Source: Rheinheimera pacifica
GTDB taxonomy: Bacteria; Pseudomonadota; Gammaproteobacteria; Enterobacterales; Alteromonadaceae
Length of the DNA: 64,000 nt
Assembly (NCBI RefSeq): GCF_900108485.1
Contig: NZ_FNXF01000005.1
Location: forward strand, 1 to 64,000
Reading direction: 5' to 3'
Of the stretch, positions 52,981 to 63,288 are shown piece by piece (positions within the stretch are counted from its first letter, which is position 1; each line of letters opens with the position of its first letter). The notes beneath the pieces are model-generated. The model worked only from the letters and a program-made list of their open reading frames with translations. It was not told the origin of the DNA and ran no database searches. A program made the position numbers and the translations under genes.

Positions 52981-55047
52981 TCAAAGGCCATCAGTAATGA
53001 TTTTTGGTGTAACGAAAATCAGTAACTCGTTCTTTTCATTAACTTCACGCTTTGATCTGAACAAAACCCCCAGATAAGGAATATCACCAAATACCGGTAC
53101 CTTATTAACTGTCGACAGAATTTGTTGCTGGTAGATCCCACCCAAAACGATGGTTTCGCCATTGTCGACTAACACCTGAGTTTGTATTTGTTGTGTATCA
53201 ATAGCTGTTGCTGGTCCGGTTGGGGTTTGCACCGTTTCACCACGGGTATTCTGGGTAATAATCAGATCCAGAATGATCTTATTGTCCGGGGTAATTTGCG
53301 GCGTTACCGTTAAACTCAGTACCGCTTTTTTAAATTCTACTGTGGTAGCACCACTTGACGCAGCCTGTACATAGGGTATTTCAACACCCTGCTCAATACG
53401 GGCTTGCTTCTGGTTGGCAGTAGTAATACGTGGGCTGGCGATAATTTCACCTTTGTTTTCCTGTTCAAGTGCTGAAAGCTCAAGGTCCAGTAAGGTGCCA
53501 TCTGCCAGACGCGCGATATGAAAAGCGATGCTACCTGCCGGATTGCTGGCAGGTAAGTTAACATTCCAGCGATTGTCGAGCGATGGGATCACACCATTAG
53601 CAATACTGTTAGCCCCACCTGCTGAGCCTGATGTTCCCTGGTTAGAACTGCCGCTGCTTTGCTGGTCGCTAAAGCCCCAGCGGATGCCCAGCTCATCAGT
53701 AACACTGTCACGCACGGTAACCATGCGTGATTCAATCAGTACCTGACGTACCGGAATATCGAGCCGCTCTATTAACTTACGTACACTTTCAATGTTACGG
53801 GCCGTGTCTTTAATTAAGATGGTATTGGTACGCTCGTCAACATTTACAGAACCGCGGGATGACAGCATGGTTGCATCTTTGTTTGATAATAAACCGGCTA
53901 GATCAGCCGCTTTAGCATAGTTAATTGCTAAGAAATCTGAGTATAACGGCTCCAGATCAGCCACTGTCTGTTTGGCTTCCAGCTCCCGGGCTTCACGTGC
54001 TGCCAACTCGTCAGTTGGCGCTACCATCAGGATATTGCCTTCCATCCGCTTATCCAGACCTTTAACTCTAAGCACAATATCCAGCGCCTGATCCCAGGGC
54101 GTACCGTCTAAACGCAACGTAATATTGCCGGTAACAGAGTCGCTGGTTACCAGGTTAAAGCCGTTATAATCCGCAATAATCTGTAGTACGGTACGTACCG
54201 GAATATCCTGAAAATTCAATGAAATTGCGCGGCCTTTGTACTCTTTTCCGCCGCCGAGAATGCTGCGGTTAGTGGTATCACGCTCAACATTCAGCGTAAA
54301 AATATTATCGATTTGCTGATAGGTAAAGGTAAATTCTGCAGTGGTATCCACCACTAAACGGGTAGAGCCCACCTCTTTAAACGTTTCGATACCTTTTACA
54401 ATAGTGCCAAAATCAACTACATCCAGTTGGTACAGTAATTCGTCGAGAATATCAGTGTTATGGAACTCAACTTCCAGCTTACCTAAACGCTCAGCAACAT
54501 CCACAGCAGCAGTGTTGTCGCGTAAAAATACCAGCACCCGGCCTTCACCTTTATCGCCACGGCGGAAATCTATTGCGTTTACCCGGTTAATATAAGTAGG
54601 AGTAACGTCGGCAACTGAGCCAAGATTGCCAGAAGTAGGATTGTCGGAAATATGAATATGAAAAACGTTACCCCTGACTCGCGTACGATAGATCTTCAGA
54701 TAGTCCAGATAGATAACCGTTTTAAACCCTTCGCCGACAAACTCCGAAGTAACACGTTTTACTCCGGCTTTGTTTATTAGTACTTCGTTTAATTTTTCTT
54801 CGTAATCTGAGTTATCAAAAAACAGTTCAATACGAGCCGGTTCATTAAATACCTGAATACTCGGATCGGCGTACAACTCTTCATCGAAAATGAATTCAAT
54901 TTCTGTTTCACCTGTCAGCAGAGGGTTGTATCTGACATCATATAACAGGGGCACAGCTGCTGCGGGTAAGGACAGTAACATTAAGGTTGCAAAGGACACT
55001 ACCGTGCGCTGGAGTCTGCCAGACATTATTTTGATTATTTTATCCAT
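52981..55047 (-). CDS. pilQ: Type IV pilus secretin PilQ
   Basis: The 688-residue product has a signal peptide and an N-terminal AMIN-like beta domain. N0/N1 domains follow (GRAISLNFQDIPVRTVLQII, NEFSDH-free; SRGSVNVDERTNTILIKDTA), then the secretin core with EIPYVQAASSGATTVEFKKA and VPVFGDIPYLGVLFRSK. It forms the outer-membrane pore for the pilus and for DNA uptake. There is one AMIN-type region rather than the longer N-termini of some species. Confidence 0.94.
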   Translation of the reverse strand: MDKIIKIMSGRLQRTVVSFATLMLLSLPAAAVPLLYDVRYNPLLTGETEIEFIFDEELYADPSIQVFNEPARIELFFDNSDYEEKLNEVLINKAGVKRVTSEFVGEGFKTVIYLDYLKIYRTRVRGNVFHIHISDNPTSGNLGSVADVTPTYINRVNAIDFRRGDKGEGRVLVFLRDNTAAVDVAERLGKLEVEFHNTDILDELLYQLDVVDFGTIVKGIETFKEVGSTRLVVDTTAEFTFTYQQIDNIFTLNVERDTTNRSILGGGKEYKGRAISLNFQDIPVRTVLQIIADYNGFNLVTSDSVTGNITLRLDGTPWDQALDIVLRVKGLDKRMEGNILMVAPTDELAAREARELEAKQTVADLEPLYSDFLAINYAKAADLAGLLSNKDATMLSSRGSVNVDERTNTILIKDTARNIESVRKLIERLDIPVRQVLIESRMVTVRDSVTDELGIRWGFSDQQSSGSSNQGTSGSAGGANSIANGVIPSLDNRWNVNLPASNPAGSIAFHIARLADGTLLDLELSALEQENKGEIIASPRITTANQKQARIEQGVEIPYVQAASSGATTVEFKKAVLSLTVTPQITPDNKIILDLIITQNTRGETVQTPTGPATAIDTQQIQTQVLVDNGETIVLGGIYQQQILSTVNKVPVFGDIPYLGVLFRSKREVNEKNELLIFVTPKIITDGL

Positions 55048-55065
55048 GATTTACTCGCATACCTG

Positions 55066-55602
55066 TCAATTACTCGCCACAGATGACATATCAATCATCT
55101 GTAACATGGTCGTCCGTTCTTTCCAGCAACCTGCGCCATCGGGGATTAATTCCAGTAACTCTATATGAGTGGGCTCAACATTAATGACGCGGCCATGAAA
55201 CAATCCCACGTGATTGCTCAGAGTTACCCGGTGTAATGTTTTGTCAGAAGCCTCAATCAGCGCCCAGATATTACCTGTATCACCCAAGGTGCCGCGCATC
55301 TTTAAGTTGTCCAGCGCGTATTTTTCTAATGGCTCTTTTCTGCGCCTTGGATCGGGGTGTAAACAGTCCTGTACCTGCAGAAATTTATCCTGCACAGCTT
55401 CTGGCCTTGGCGCAGCAAAGGGGCTACGTACATTTTGCGAGCGATAAGGAATATGCACAAACTCCTTAACTTCTGGCAGTGGTTCGACACGGGCTCTGGT
55501 GCTGGCTTTTACCTCAGCAATATACTGCTGTACATCGCTCAAATCATTAAAACAACCGCTTAGCAGTACGCTCAGCGCAACCACAGACAAGGGTCTGATC
55601 AT
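55066..55602 (-). CDS. pilP: Type IV pilus lipoprotein PilP
   Basis: The 178-residue product has a lipobox (LSVLLSGC, Cys17) and the C-terminal beta domain of PilP (ALDNLKMRGTLGDTGNIWAL). It bridges the inner-membrane PilNO complex to PilQ. Its start overlaps pilO. Confidence 0.93.
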   Translation of the reverse strand: MIRPLSVVALSVLLSGCFNDLSDVQQYIAEVKASTRARVEPLPEVKEFVHIPYRSQNVRSPFAAPRPEAVQDKFLQVQDCLHPDPRRRKEPLEKYALDNLKMRGTLGDTGNIWALIEASDKTLHRVTLSNHVGLFHGRVINVEPTHIELLELIPDGAGCWKERTTMLQMIDMSSVASN

Positions 55603-56192
55603 GGCTGAACCTCTTTATAGCGATAGGTTTTAGCCACTACATTAAAACGCAACCGTTCGTTTGGTTCGGTCTGAATAGAAAAGTCATGCAAGCTTACAAT
55701 ACGTGGCAGCTTAGCAACTTCACTGACGAAATTACCAAACTGATGGTAGTCACCGACTACTTCTATTTTTATCGGTAATTCTGTGTAAAATTCCTTTTCT
55801 ATTTCTGGTTCCCAGTTGATACGAATAAAAGTTAAACCGCTGGTGGTTCCAACATAGGTAATATCATCCAGCAGGCCCGGCGTTTCATGCGTTGTTGGTA
55901 ACTGTTTTAATAGAAATGAAAACGTTTGTTCCATTTCCACCATTTGCTGCTTATATAAATCCAGATTGACTGCAGATGCATATTTGTTGCGGTACAGCTG
56001 GCGTAACTCAACTTCTTTTTTTTGCGCAAAAGCCAACTCGTCTATCTTGCTGTCAACCAGCAGAAAATAACTTAGTGCCGATACCATAAGCGCCAGCACT
56101 GCAGCAAAAATAATCTTTGCCGCAACAGGCCAAGAGCCCATGTTCTGAAAATCCAAATCATTGATATCAATTTCAGACAAATTCAGATTCAT
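55599..56192 (-). CDS. pilO: Type IV pilus inner-membrane protein PilO
   Basis: The 197-residue product has a short cytoplasmic start, one transmembrane helix (about residues 25-45), a coiled coil and a ferredoxin-like periplasmic domain (LPIKIEVVGDYHQFGNFVSE). It forms the alignment complex with PilN. It overlaps its neighbours on both sides by 4 bp. Confidence 0.92.
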   Translation of the reverse strand: MNLNLSEIDINDLDFQNMGSWPVAAKIIFAAVLALMVSALSYFLLVDSKIDELAFAQKKEVELRQLYRNKYASAVNLDLYKQQMVEMEQTFSFLLKQLPTTHETPGLLDDITYVGTTSGLTFIRINWEPEIEKEFYTELPIKIEVVGDYHQFGNFVSEVAKLPRIVSLHDFSIQTEPNERLRFNVVAKTYRYKEVQP

Positions 56193-56785
56193 TTAGCACC
56201 GCCTTTTGCCGGAGTTACAGCGGCGTCAGCGCCCTGCACTGCTTCATAGCCTTCAACCTTCAGGTGCATCTTAAAATTACTTAATAAGCTGGTATTGTCT
56301 TTACCGGCTTCAATAAACTCCAATAACGGGCTGGAAAGTAATTCCGATTCTTCTGCTTCGCGTAATAAATTGGACAGGCGGTTATTAGATTCACTTTTGC
56401 CTATCAACAGCAAAGCAGTCCCTTTTTTTTCCAGTTGGGTTAGGTAAACCCCGGCAGGTACTGACTTGGCAATAGCGTCCATAATTTGCGTTCCCAGATT
56501 ACGGCTGCCTTGCAACTGTTCAATCAGCGACATACGCTGCTGTAAGTTTTTCTTCGTATCATTTAGCGTACGGATCTCTGCGATGCGTTGATCCAGCACC
56601 TTAATTTCATTTTCCAGGTAACGGTTACGTTGCGTTTGGCCGTCAATACGGGCGTTGTAGGCTATGTTTACCAGAAACATCAGTAAAAAACTCATCACCG
56701 CTGTTGCTGTGAGTACAGTCAGGTACTGCTTTTGTTGTTCTTTACGCGCAGCTTCCCGCCACGGCAATAGGTTTATATATGCCAT
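56189..56785 (-). CDS. pilN: Type IV pilus inner-membrane protein PilN
   Basis: The 198-residue product opens with the PilM-binding motif INLLPWREAARKEQQK, then one transmembrane helix and a coiled coil (YLENEIKVLDQRIAEIRTLN). A ferredoxin-like domain follows. It overlaps pilM by 13 bp. Confidence 0.92.
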   Translation of the reverse strand: MAYINLLPWREAARKEQQKQYLTVLTATAVMSFLLMFLVNIAYNARIDGQTQRNRYLENEIKVLDQRIAEIRTLNDTKKNLQQRMSLIEQLQGSRNLGTQIMDAIAKSVPAGVYLTQLEKKGTALLLIGKSESNNRLSNLLREAEESELLSSPLLEFIEAGKDNTSLLSNFKMHLKVEGYEAVQGADAAVTPAKGGAK

Positions 56786-57852
56786 GAGGAAAAACTCCTT
56801 AACGCCAGACCGCTGGCAACCATTAGTTGTGATGAATGACGATTAAGCTGGTCACGATCAACAGAAGTGGCTACTTCCATGGCTTTAAAAGGATTAGCTA
56901 CCACGGTATGAATACCTAATTCATCAATCAGCAGCTTATCAATGCCTTCTATCAGCGCAGTGCCGCCAGACAGCACCAGATAATCCACTGTGTCTTTACC
57001 ACTGCTGGTGAGGTACATCTGAATACCGCGGCGAACCTGTTGCAGCAGCATAGTCTGAAATGGTGCCAACACTTCAAAGGTGTAGTTTGGTGGCAAATCG
57101 CTGTTTACTTTAGCCTGTTCGGCTTCGTCATAACTTTTATTGTAATAAGATAAAATGCTGCGGGTGTATTGATCACCACCAAATACCTGATCGCGGGTAT
57201 AGAGTGTTTTACCATTTTCCATAATGCTTAGTAATGTCATGGTGGCACCAATGTCCACCATAGCAACCACCTTTTTATGTGCATCATCGGGTAATTGTTT
57301 CAAGCATAGTTGTGCTGCACGGCTTAAAGCATAGCTTTCAATATCCACTACCTTGGCAGTGAATCCGCTATTGTCTAATGCGGCAACGCGCGCTTCTATA
57401 CTTTCTGTACGCGCAGCACTTAACAGTACATTAACTTTTGAAGGATCTGCCTCGTTAACGTCCAGCTTTTCAAAATCCAGACTAACTTCATTTAATGGGT
57501 AAGGAATTAAGGTATCAGCTTCTACTTCAATCTGGCTTTCCAATTCAGCATCCGTTAAGGACACATCCATGAAAATGATTTTGCTGATCACAGTAGATCC
57601 GGAAACGGCGGCGGCAGCAAACTTTACGGAGCGGGGGATCTTTTTGCGGATCTTGCTAAGCACATTGCCTACGGCTTCTATGTCCTGTATCTCCCGATCA
57701 GACATAGCACCTTTTGTCATTGGTTCAACTGCAACGGCTTCCACTTTGTAAACGCCATTATGCTGGCTAAGTAATACCGCTTTGACGGAGTGCGCACCAA
57801 CGTCAATCCCAACCATCATGGGTGTTTGTTTGCTAAACAGGCGATTTATCAT
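56773..57852 (-). CDS. pilM: Type IV pilus actin-like ATPase PilM
   Basis: The 359-residue cytoplasmic actin-like protein has the phosphate-binding loops MVGIDVGAHSVKAVLLS and VAMVDIGATMTLLSI, and the adenosine motif YLVLSGGTALIEGI. It binds the PilN N-terminus. First gene of the pilMNOPQ operon, divergent from mrcA. Confidence 0.94.
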   Translation of the reverse strand: MINRLFSKQTPMMVGIDVGAHSVKAVLLSQHNGVYKVEAVAVEPMTKGAMSDREIQDIEAVGNVLSKIRKKIPRSVKFAAAAVSGSTVISKIIFMDVSLTDAELESQIEVEADTLIPYPLNEVSLDFEKLDVNEADPSKVNVLLSAARTESIEARVAALDNSGFTAKVVDIESYALSRAAQLCLKQLPDDAHKKVVAMVDIGATMTLLSIMENGKTLYTRDQVFGGDQYTRSILSYYNKSYDEAEQAKVNSDLPPNYTFEVLAPFQTMLLQQVRRGIQMYLTSSGKDTVDYLVLSGGTALIEGIDKLLIDELGIHTVVANPFKAMEVATSVDRDQLNRHSSQLMVASGLALRSFSSWHI

Positions 57853-58005
57853 AGCACCCTGCGACCAATTTATAGTTATGATTATAATTGTCTCATTGAT
57901 AGCTTAGTCGCTAATTTTTGGCAAGAAAAAGCGTTTAATCTAATGCTAATAAATATATACTAGCAGCGTTGTAAAGGAATTGGGAGTAAAAATTGGGGCT
58001 ATTCA

Positions 58006-60615
58006 GTGTCTTGGGTTAAAAAATTCTTAATTCTTAGCCTGCTAATGATCGTCTTTGGCATCATTTCGATCGCTGGGATCTACTTTTATCTTAAAGATGA
58101 TCTGCCGGACGTTACCACCTTGCAGGATGTAAGACTACAAACGCCAATGCAGGTATTTACTGCAGACGGAGAACTAATTTCACAATTTGGTGAAAAACGC
58201 CGTATTCCGCTTAAACTGGAAGAAATGCCGCCTTTGTTGGTAGAAGCATTCTTAGCTGTTGAGGATACAAGGTTTTATGAACACCCTGGTATAGATATCA
58301 TTGGTATATTCCGTGCTATTTCAGTAGTCGCCTCCTCAGGCGATTTCAGCCAGGGCGCCAGCACTATTACGCAACAGTTGGCGCGAAACTTCTTTTTAAG
58401 CCGCGAGAAGAAGATAGTTCGTAAAATCAAAGAGATTTTTCTTGCTATTCATATAGAGCAATTACTGACAAAAGATCAGATCCTCGAGCTTTATCTAAAT
58501 AAGATAGAACTGGGCCAACGATCTTTCGGTGTTGGCGCGGCCGCTCAGGTGTATTTCGGTAAAACGGTACATGAACTAACGCTGGACGAAATTGCCATTA
58601 TCGCTGGTTTACCTAAAGCCCCGTCTGCACTTAACCCTGTACGCTCGGCGTCTAACGCCAGAGCCCGCCGGAATGTCGTGCTTGGCCGGATGCTGGAAAC
58701 AAGGGTGATTGACAAAGCCGCTTACGATCTGGCGATTGCAGCCCCGGTTACCAGCCGCCTGCACGGTGCTCAGATCACTGCCTCTGCACCTTATATTGCT
58801 GAAATGGTGCGCCAGGATATGGTTAACCGCTTTGGTGAAGAAGTGGCCTACTCTGCTGGTTTACAGGTATTTACCACTATTCAAAGCGTACAGCAGGCAG
58901 AAGCAAAACAGGCATTGCAACAAAATCTGTATGACTATGACGAACGCCATGGTTACAGAGGGCCGGTAGCAGAGTTATGGCAATCCACGTTGGTTGAAGC
59001 AGACAATACAGAGCACAAATTTGAACAGGAAAACCCGCTTAGTGCAGAGGAAATTCTGGCCTATCTTGATAAACAAAGCAGTATTGAAGATTTACGTCCG
59101 GCCATTATAACCGCGGTACATGAACAAAGCGCCGAAGCCATTATTGCCGGAGGCCAGCAAGTAACCTTGCAATGGGACGGTCTGAAGTGGGCACGTACTT
59201 TTCAGACGGATGAACGTCAGGGCGTTGCGCCTAAAACAGCGTTTGCTATTGTCAAACCAGGACAGCATGTATTTGTACGTCAGCAGAATGAGCAGTGGCG
59301 CTTAAGCCAGGTGCCGCAAGCCAGCAGCGCCATAGTGGCAATTGACCCGCATAACGGTGCAATCCGCTCGCTTGTCGGAGGTTACAGCTTTAGCCAAAGC
59401 CAGTTTAACCGTGTTACTCAGGCCAAACGGCAAGTGGGTTCGAACATAAAACCCTTTATATACTCTGCGGCTCTGGAGCATGGGCATACACTGGCAACCA
59501 TTATGAATGATGCTCCTATTCATCAATGGGACAGCAATGCCGGTATTGCCTGGCGGCCGAAAAACTCTCCGGCAGTCTATGACGGCCCAATCCGCGTTCG
59601 TGAAGCATTGGCCAAGTCGAAAAACGTAGTGTCAGTTCGTTTGCTCAGAGCAGTGGGTATAGATAATATTATTACCCACCTACAGCGGTTTGGTTTTACG
59701 CCCAGTGATTTACCGCGCAATGAAACCCTTTCATTAGGTTCGGCCTCATTAACACCGCTGGAGCTGGTAACAGGCTATGCCGTATTTGCTAATGGCGGCT
59801 ATCTGGTAAGCCCTTACATTATCGAAAAAATACTGAGCGAAGATGGCGAGTTGTTGTATCAGCACAACCCTGTCACCGCCTGCCGCGATTGTGAAGCGGC
59901 CCCTGTTGCCACCCAACAAGCCGCGGTGCAGTCTATTGATGCCGAAGCACAAATGGATCAGTTATTTAATACGCTGTCGCTTGATACGCCATTAAACCAG
60001 CAAGCCATTGCAGAGCAGTCAGAAAAACAGGCGGAACAGGTTATCTCTGAGCAAAACAGCTTTCTTATTGCCGATGCGCTAAAAAGCAGTATTTGGGGTG
60101 GTGGCAGCTGGCAACACGGCACTGGCTGGAATGGCACAGCCTGGCGGGTTCAGCAACTGAAACGACGCGATATCTCTGCCAAAACCGGTACCACCAACGA
60201 CTCTAAAGACACTTGGTTCTCCGGCTTTACGCCTGATCTTGCCGTAACGGTGTGGGTGGGTTTTGACGATGCTAACCGCAGCCTGGGCCGTGCTTTATGG
60301 CATGCTAATATGGGCCAGCAACAAAGCGCCGGTACAGAGTCAGGTGCCCGTACTGCATTACCCGCCTGGCTTGCCTACATGCAAACAGCTTTACCGCAGT
60401 ATCCGGAGCAGCCTGGTAACGCGCCGGTTGGCTTGTCGTCTGTGCGAATTGATTTGCAAACCGGCTTACTGACTAACCGTACCGATCACACCAGTGCTTT
60501 TGAGTACTTTAAACCCGGTACTGAACCTAAGCAGTATGCTACCGCCAATATTCAGCAAATCAGTTTTGATAAAGCACAGGATAAAAAGCAGGACGAAGAA
60601 GTAGAATTATTCTGA
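58006..60615 (+). CDS. mrcA: Penicillin-binding protein 1A
   Basis: The 869-residue bifunctional enzyme has one N-terminal transmembrane helix. A GT51 transglycosylase follows (catalytic Glu in AVEDTRFYEHPG, then GASTITQQLARNFFLSREKK). An OB-like insert comes next, then a transpeptidase with the SxxK nucleophile (GSNIKPF), SKN (LAKSKNVVS) and KTGTT. It builds and cross-links peptidoglycan. It starts at a GTG (58006) with GGGG eight bases ahead. Divergence from pilM is conserved in gammaproteobacteria. Confidence 0.95.
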   Translation: MSWVKKFLILSLLMIVFGIISIAGIYFYLKDDLPDVTTLQDVRLQTPMQVFTADGELISQFGEKRRIPLKLEEMPPLLVEAFLAVEDTRFYEHPGIDIIGIFRAISVVASSGDFSQGASTITQQLARNFFLSREKKIVRKIKEIFLAIHIEQLLTKDQILELYLNKIELGQRSFGVGAAAQVYFGKTVHELTLDEIAIIAGLPKAPSALNPVRSASNARARRNVVLGRMLETRVIDKAAYDLAIAAPVTSRLHGAQITASAPYIAEMVRQDMVNRFGEEVAYSAGLQVFTTIQSVQQAEAKQALQQNLYDYDERHGYRGPVAELWQSTLVEADNTEHKFEQENPLSAEEILAYLDKQSSIEDLRPAIITAVHEQSAEAIIAGGQQVTLQWDGLKWARTFQTDERQGVAPKTAFAIVKPGQHVFVRQQNEQWRLSQVPQASSAIVAIDPHNGAIRSLVGGYSFSQSQFNRVTQAKRQVGSNIKPFIYSAALEHGHTLATIMNDAPIHQWDSNAGIAWRPKNSPAVYDGPIRVREALAKSKNVVSVRLLRAVGIDNIITHLQRFGFTPSDLPRNETLSLGSASLTPLELVTGYAVFANGGYLVSPYIIEKILSEDGELLYQHNPVTACRDCEAAPVATQQAAVQSIDAEAQMDQLFNTLSLDTPLNQQAIAEQSEKQAEQVISEQNSFLIADALKSSIWGGGSWQHGTGWNGTAWRVQQLKRRDISAKTGTTNDSKDTWFSGFTPDLAVTVWVGFDDANRSLGRALWHANMGQQQSAGTESGARTALPAWLAYMQTALPQYPEQPGNAPVGLSSVRIDLQTGLLTNRTDHTSAFEYFKPGTEPKQYATANIQQISFDKAQDKKQDEEVELF

Positions 60616-60637
60616 TTTCTGTATCGCTTGCAGATAA

Positions 60638-60666
60638 TTAAAAAGCCCGCATTGCGGGCTTTTTAA
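60638..60666. terminator. Bidirectional terminator between mrcA and argH
   Basis: TTAAAAAGCCCGC pairs perfectly with GCGGGCTTTTTAA around ATT, giving T-runs for both converging genes. Confidence 0.9.
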
Positions 60667-60687
60667 TACTTATCAATATAATAAGAA

Positions 60688-62067
60688 TCAAGCTGATTCA
60701 AACCACTGCTTAGCTTGCGCCAAAGCTGCCAGCACCTGCTGCGGTGCAGTACCGCCCAGGGCGGCGCGTTTTTGCAAACCGGCTTCCAGTTGCAATGCCG
60801 GATAAACATCATCGCCTATCAATGTACTGAACTGCTTCAGCTCATTTAGCGGTAAAGCTTCCAGCGCCAGTTGCTGCTTGGCCGCATGCACGACCAGCTC
60901 GCCCACCACCTCATGTGCATCACGAAATGGCATACCTTTGCTAACTAAGTAATCGGCTAAATCGGTGGCATTGCTGTAACCGAGCTCAGCCGCCTGACGG
61001 CACTGCACCTCGTTGACACTTAAATGCGGCAATACCGTCGCCAGCACCAGCAAAGATTGCTGCCAGGTGGCCATCAGGTCAAAAAAGCCCTGTTTGTCTT
61101 CCTGCATATCTTTGTTGTAGGCCAGCGGTAAGCCTTTAAGTACGTGCAAAATCGCCACCAGATGGCCCAGCACGCGGCCGGTTTTACCGCGTAGCAGCTC
61201 AAACACATCAGGGTTTTTCTTTTGCGGCATTAACGATGAGCCGGAGCTTATCGCATCACCCAGTTTGAAAAAGCCCGCTTCACCGGAGCAGAAGAAAATC
61301 ACATCTTCCGATAAACGCGATAAGTGCGTCATACAGATACTGGCCGCGGCGGATAACTCCACTACATAATCCCGATCTGACACTGCATCCAGGCTATTTA
61401 GCGCGGCACTGGCAAAGCCCAGCCGCTGTGCCAATTGCCCGCGGTCAACCGCCACACCTGTGCCGGCCAAAGCTCCGCAACCGAGCGGACAAACATCCAT
61501 CCGGGTTAAGGCATCGTCTAAGCGGCTAACATCGCGTTTAAACATCTCAACATAGGCCAACGCCCAGTGCGCCACTAATACCGGCTGCGCCCGTTGCAAG
61601 TGGGTAAAACCCGGCATTACCGCCGTGCCGGCACGTTCGGCAAAGGTTAGCAAGGCCGCTATGGCGCCCAGCAAGGACTGGCGCACATTTTGTGCATGCA
61701 GTTTGCTCCACAGGCGTAAATCCGTAGCTACCAAATCATTACGGCTGCGGCCGGTGTGCAGCTTTTTCGCCACTGCCCCCAACTTAGCCGTAAGCTGTGC
61801 TTCTACCCAGCTGTGAATATCTTCTTCACTGGTTTGCAGCGGCAGTTTAGCGTCGGCATCTATCGCCACCGCCAGATCTGCCAGAGCGGCATCGAGCTGC
61901 GCGGCTTCGTCGGTGCTGATAATACCGGCTTGCGCCAGTTGCTGTGCCCAGGCCCGCGAAGCCTGAATATCCTGCTGCGCCAGCAAATAATCAAAGCTTA
62001 GCGAGTCGTTAAAGTCACGAAACTCAGCAAGGGTTGCTTCCTGAAACCGTCCGCCCCACATTGCCAT
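60688..62067 (-). CDS. argH: Argininosuccinate lyase
   Basis: The 459-residue fumarase-superfamily enzyme has LHTGRSRNDLVATDLRLW, the signature GSSLMPQKKNPD with the catalytic Ser loop, and FTHLQRAQPV. It releases fumarate to give arginine. It follows argG by five bases. Confidence 0.96.
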   Translation of the reverse strand: MAMWGGRFQEATLAEFRDFNDSLSFDYLLAQQDIQASRAWAQQLAQAGIISTDEAAQLDAALADLAVAIDADAKLPLQTSEEDIHSWVEAQLTAKLGAVAKKLHTGRSRNDLVATDLRLWSKLHAQNVRQSLLGAIAALLTFAERAGTAVMPGFTHLQRAQPVLVAHWALAYVEMFKRDVSRLDDALTRMDVCPLGCGALAGTGVAVDRGQLAQRLGFASAALNSLDAVSDRDYVVELSAAASICMTHLSRLSEDVIFFCSGEAGFFKLGDAISSGSSLMPQKKNPDVFELLRGKTGRVLGHLVAILHVLKGLPLAYNKDMQEDKQGFFDLMATWQQSLLVLATVLPHLSVNEVQCRQAAELGYSNATDLADYLVSKGMPFRDAHEVVGELVVHAAKQQLALEALPLNELKQFSTLIGDDVYPALQLEAGLQKRAALGGTAPQQVLAALAQAKQWFESA

Positions 62068-62072
62068 AATAA

Positions 62073-63281
62073 TTACCCTTTTTGTTGCTGATGTAGTGCC
62101 CGGATACGGCTGGCCAGGCTGTACAAGCGGATAAAGCCGGCTGCGTCTTTCTGGTTGTACACTTCATCGCCCTCAAAGGTGGCAAAGGCTTCAGAGTACA
62201 GCGAGTTAGGTGAACGACGCTTCGCCACGGTAACATTGCCTTTATACAGCTTAATGACCACATCACCGGTTAACTGTTCCGCCAGCGAAGTGGCCGCTGC
62301 CAGCAGCGCATCTTTTAATGGCGTAAACCAACGGCCATCGTATACCAGCTGGGCAAATTCCTGGCCCACTTCTTCACGGTATTTCAGTGAAGTACGATCA
62401 TACACCAGTGCTTCTAAGCCCTTTAACGCCGCCATTAAAATGGTGCCGCCCGGTGTTTCATAGCAACCGCGTGATTTCATGCCGACTAAGCGGTTTTCCA
62501 CGATATCAATGCGGCCAACGCCATGCTCAGAACCAATTTCATTTAGCAACTCAATCGCAGCAACCGGTGCTATATCATGGCCGTTGATCTTAGTCAGCTC
62601 GCCTTTATCGAAGCTCAGCTCAACATAGGCGGCATGATCCGGCGCCTGCTCCGGTGATTTGGTCCACATCCACACCTGTTCTGAGGGTTCACACCAGGGG
62701 TTTTCCAGCTCGCCGCCTTCATGTGAGATATGCCATAAGTTAGCATCGCGGCTGTATATTTTGGTGGCAGACGCCGTAGTTGGCACCTTTTTCTCTGCTA
62801 AATAGTTCAGCAGTGACTGACGTGAATTAAACTGCCACTCACGCCACGGTGCAATCACTTTCAGTTGTGGTGCCAGTGCGGCAAAGGCGCCTTCAAAGCG
62901 GACCTGATCATTACCTTTACCGGTACAGCCATGGCACAAAGCATCTGCCCCCAGCTCCAGTGCCAGTTTTACCTGGGCACGGGCAATAACCGGCCGCGCC
63001 ATAGAAGTACCCAGCAAATACTGGCCCTCGTATACCGCGCCGGTTTTCAGCGTCGGGTAAATCACTTCTTTAACAAACTCTTCGCGTAAATCGACGATAT
63101 AACAGCTACTGGCACCTGAGTTAATGGCCTTTTGCTCCACTCCGGCCAGCTCTTCATCACCCTGCCCGACATTAGCCACAAAGGCGATAACTTCACAGTT
63201 ATAGTTGTCTTTTAACCATGGCACGATAGCCGAGGTGTCCAGACCGCCGGAATAGGCTAAAACGACTTTTTTGATACTCAT
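62073..63281 (-). CDS. argG: Argininosuccinate synthase
   Basis: The product has 402 residues from the ATG at 63281 ([20 protein letters not shown]), whose PP-loop SGGLDTS binds [16 protein letters not shown] and [19 protein letters not shown] are family signatures. It joins citrulline and aspartate. The ribosome site GAGGAC overlaps the argF stop, so the two are coupled. Confidence 0.96.
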   Translation of the reverse strand: MSIKKVVLAYSGGLDTSAIVPWLKDNYNCEVIAFVANVGQGDEELAGVEQKAINSGASSCYIVDLREEFVKEVIYPTLKTGAVYEGQYLLGTSMARPVIARAQVKLALELGADALCHGCTGKGNDQVRFEGAFAALAPQLKVIAPWREWQFNSRQSLLNYLAEKKVPTTASATKIYSRDANLWHISHEGGELENPWCEPSEQVWMWTKSPEQAPDHAAYVELSFDKGELTKINGHDIAPVAAIELLNEIGSEHGVGRIDIVENRLVGMKSRGCYETPGGTILMAALKGLEALVYDRTSLKYREEVGQEFAQLVYDGRWFTPLKDALLAAATSLAEQLTGDVVIKLYKGNVTVAKRRSPNSLYSEAFATFEGDEVYNQKDAAGFIRLYSLASRIRALHQQQKG

Positions 63282-63288
63282 AGTGTCC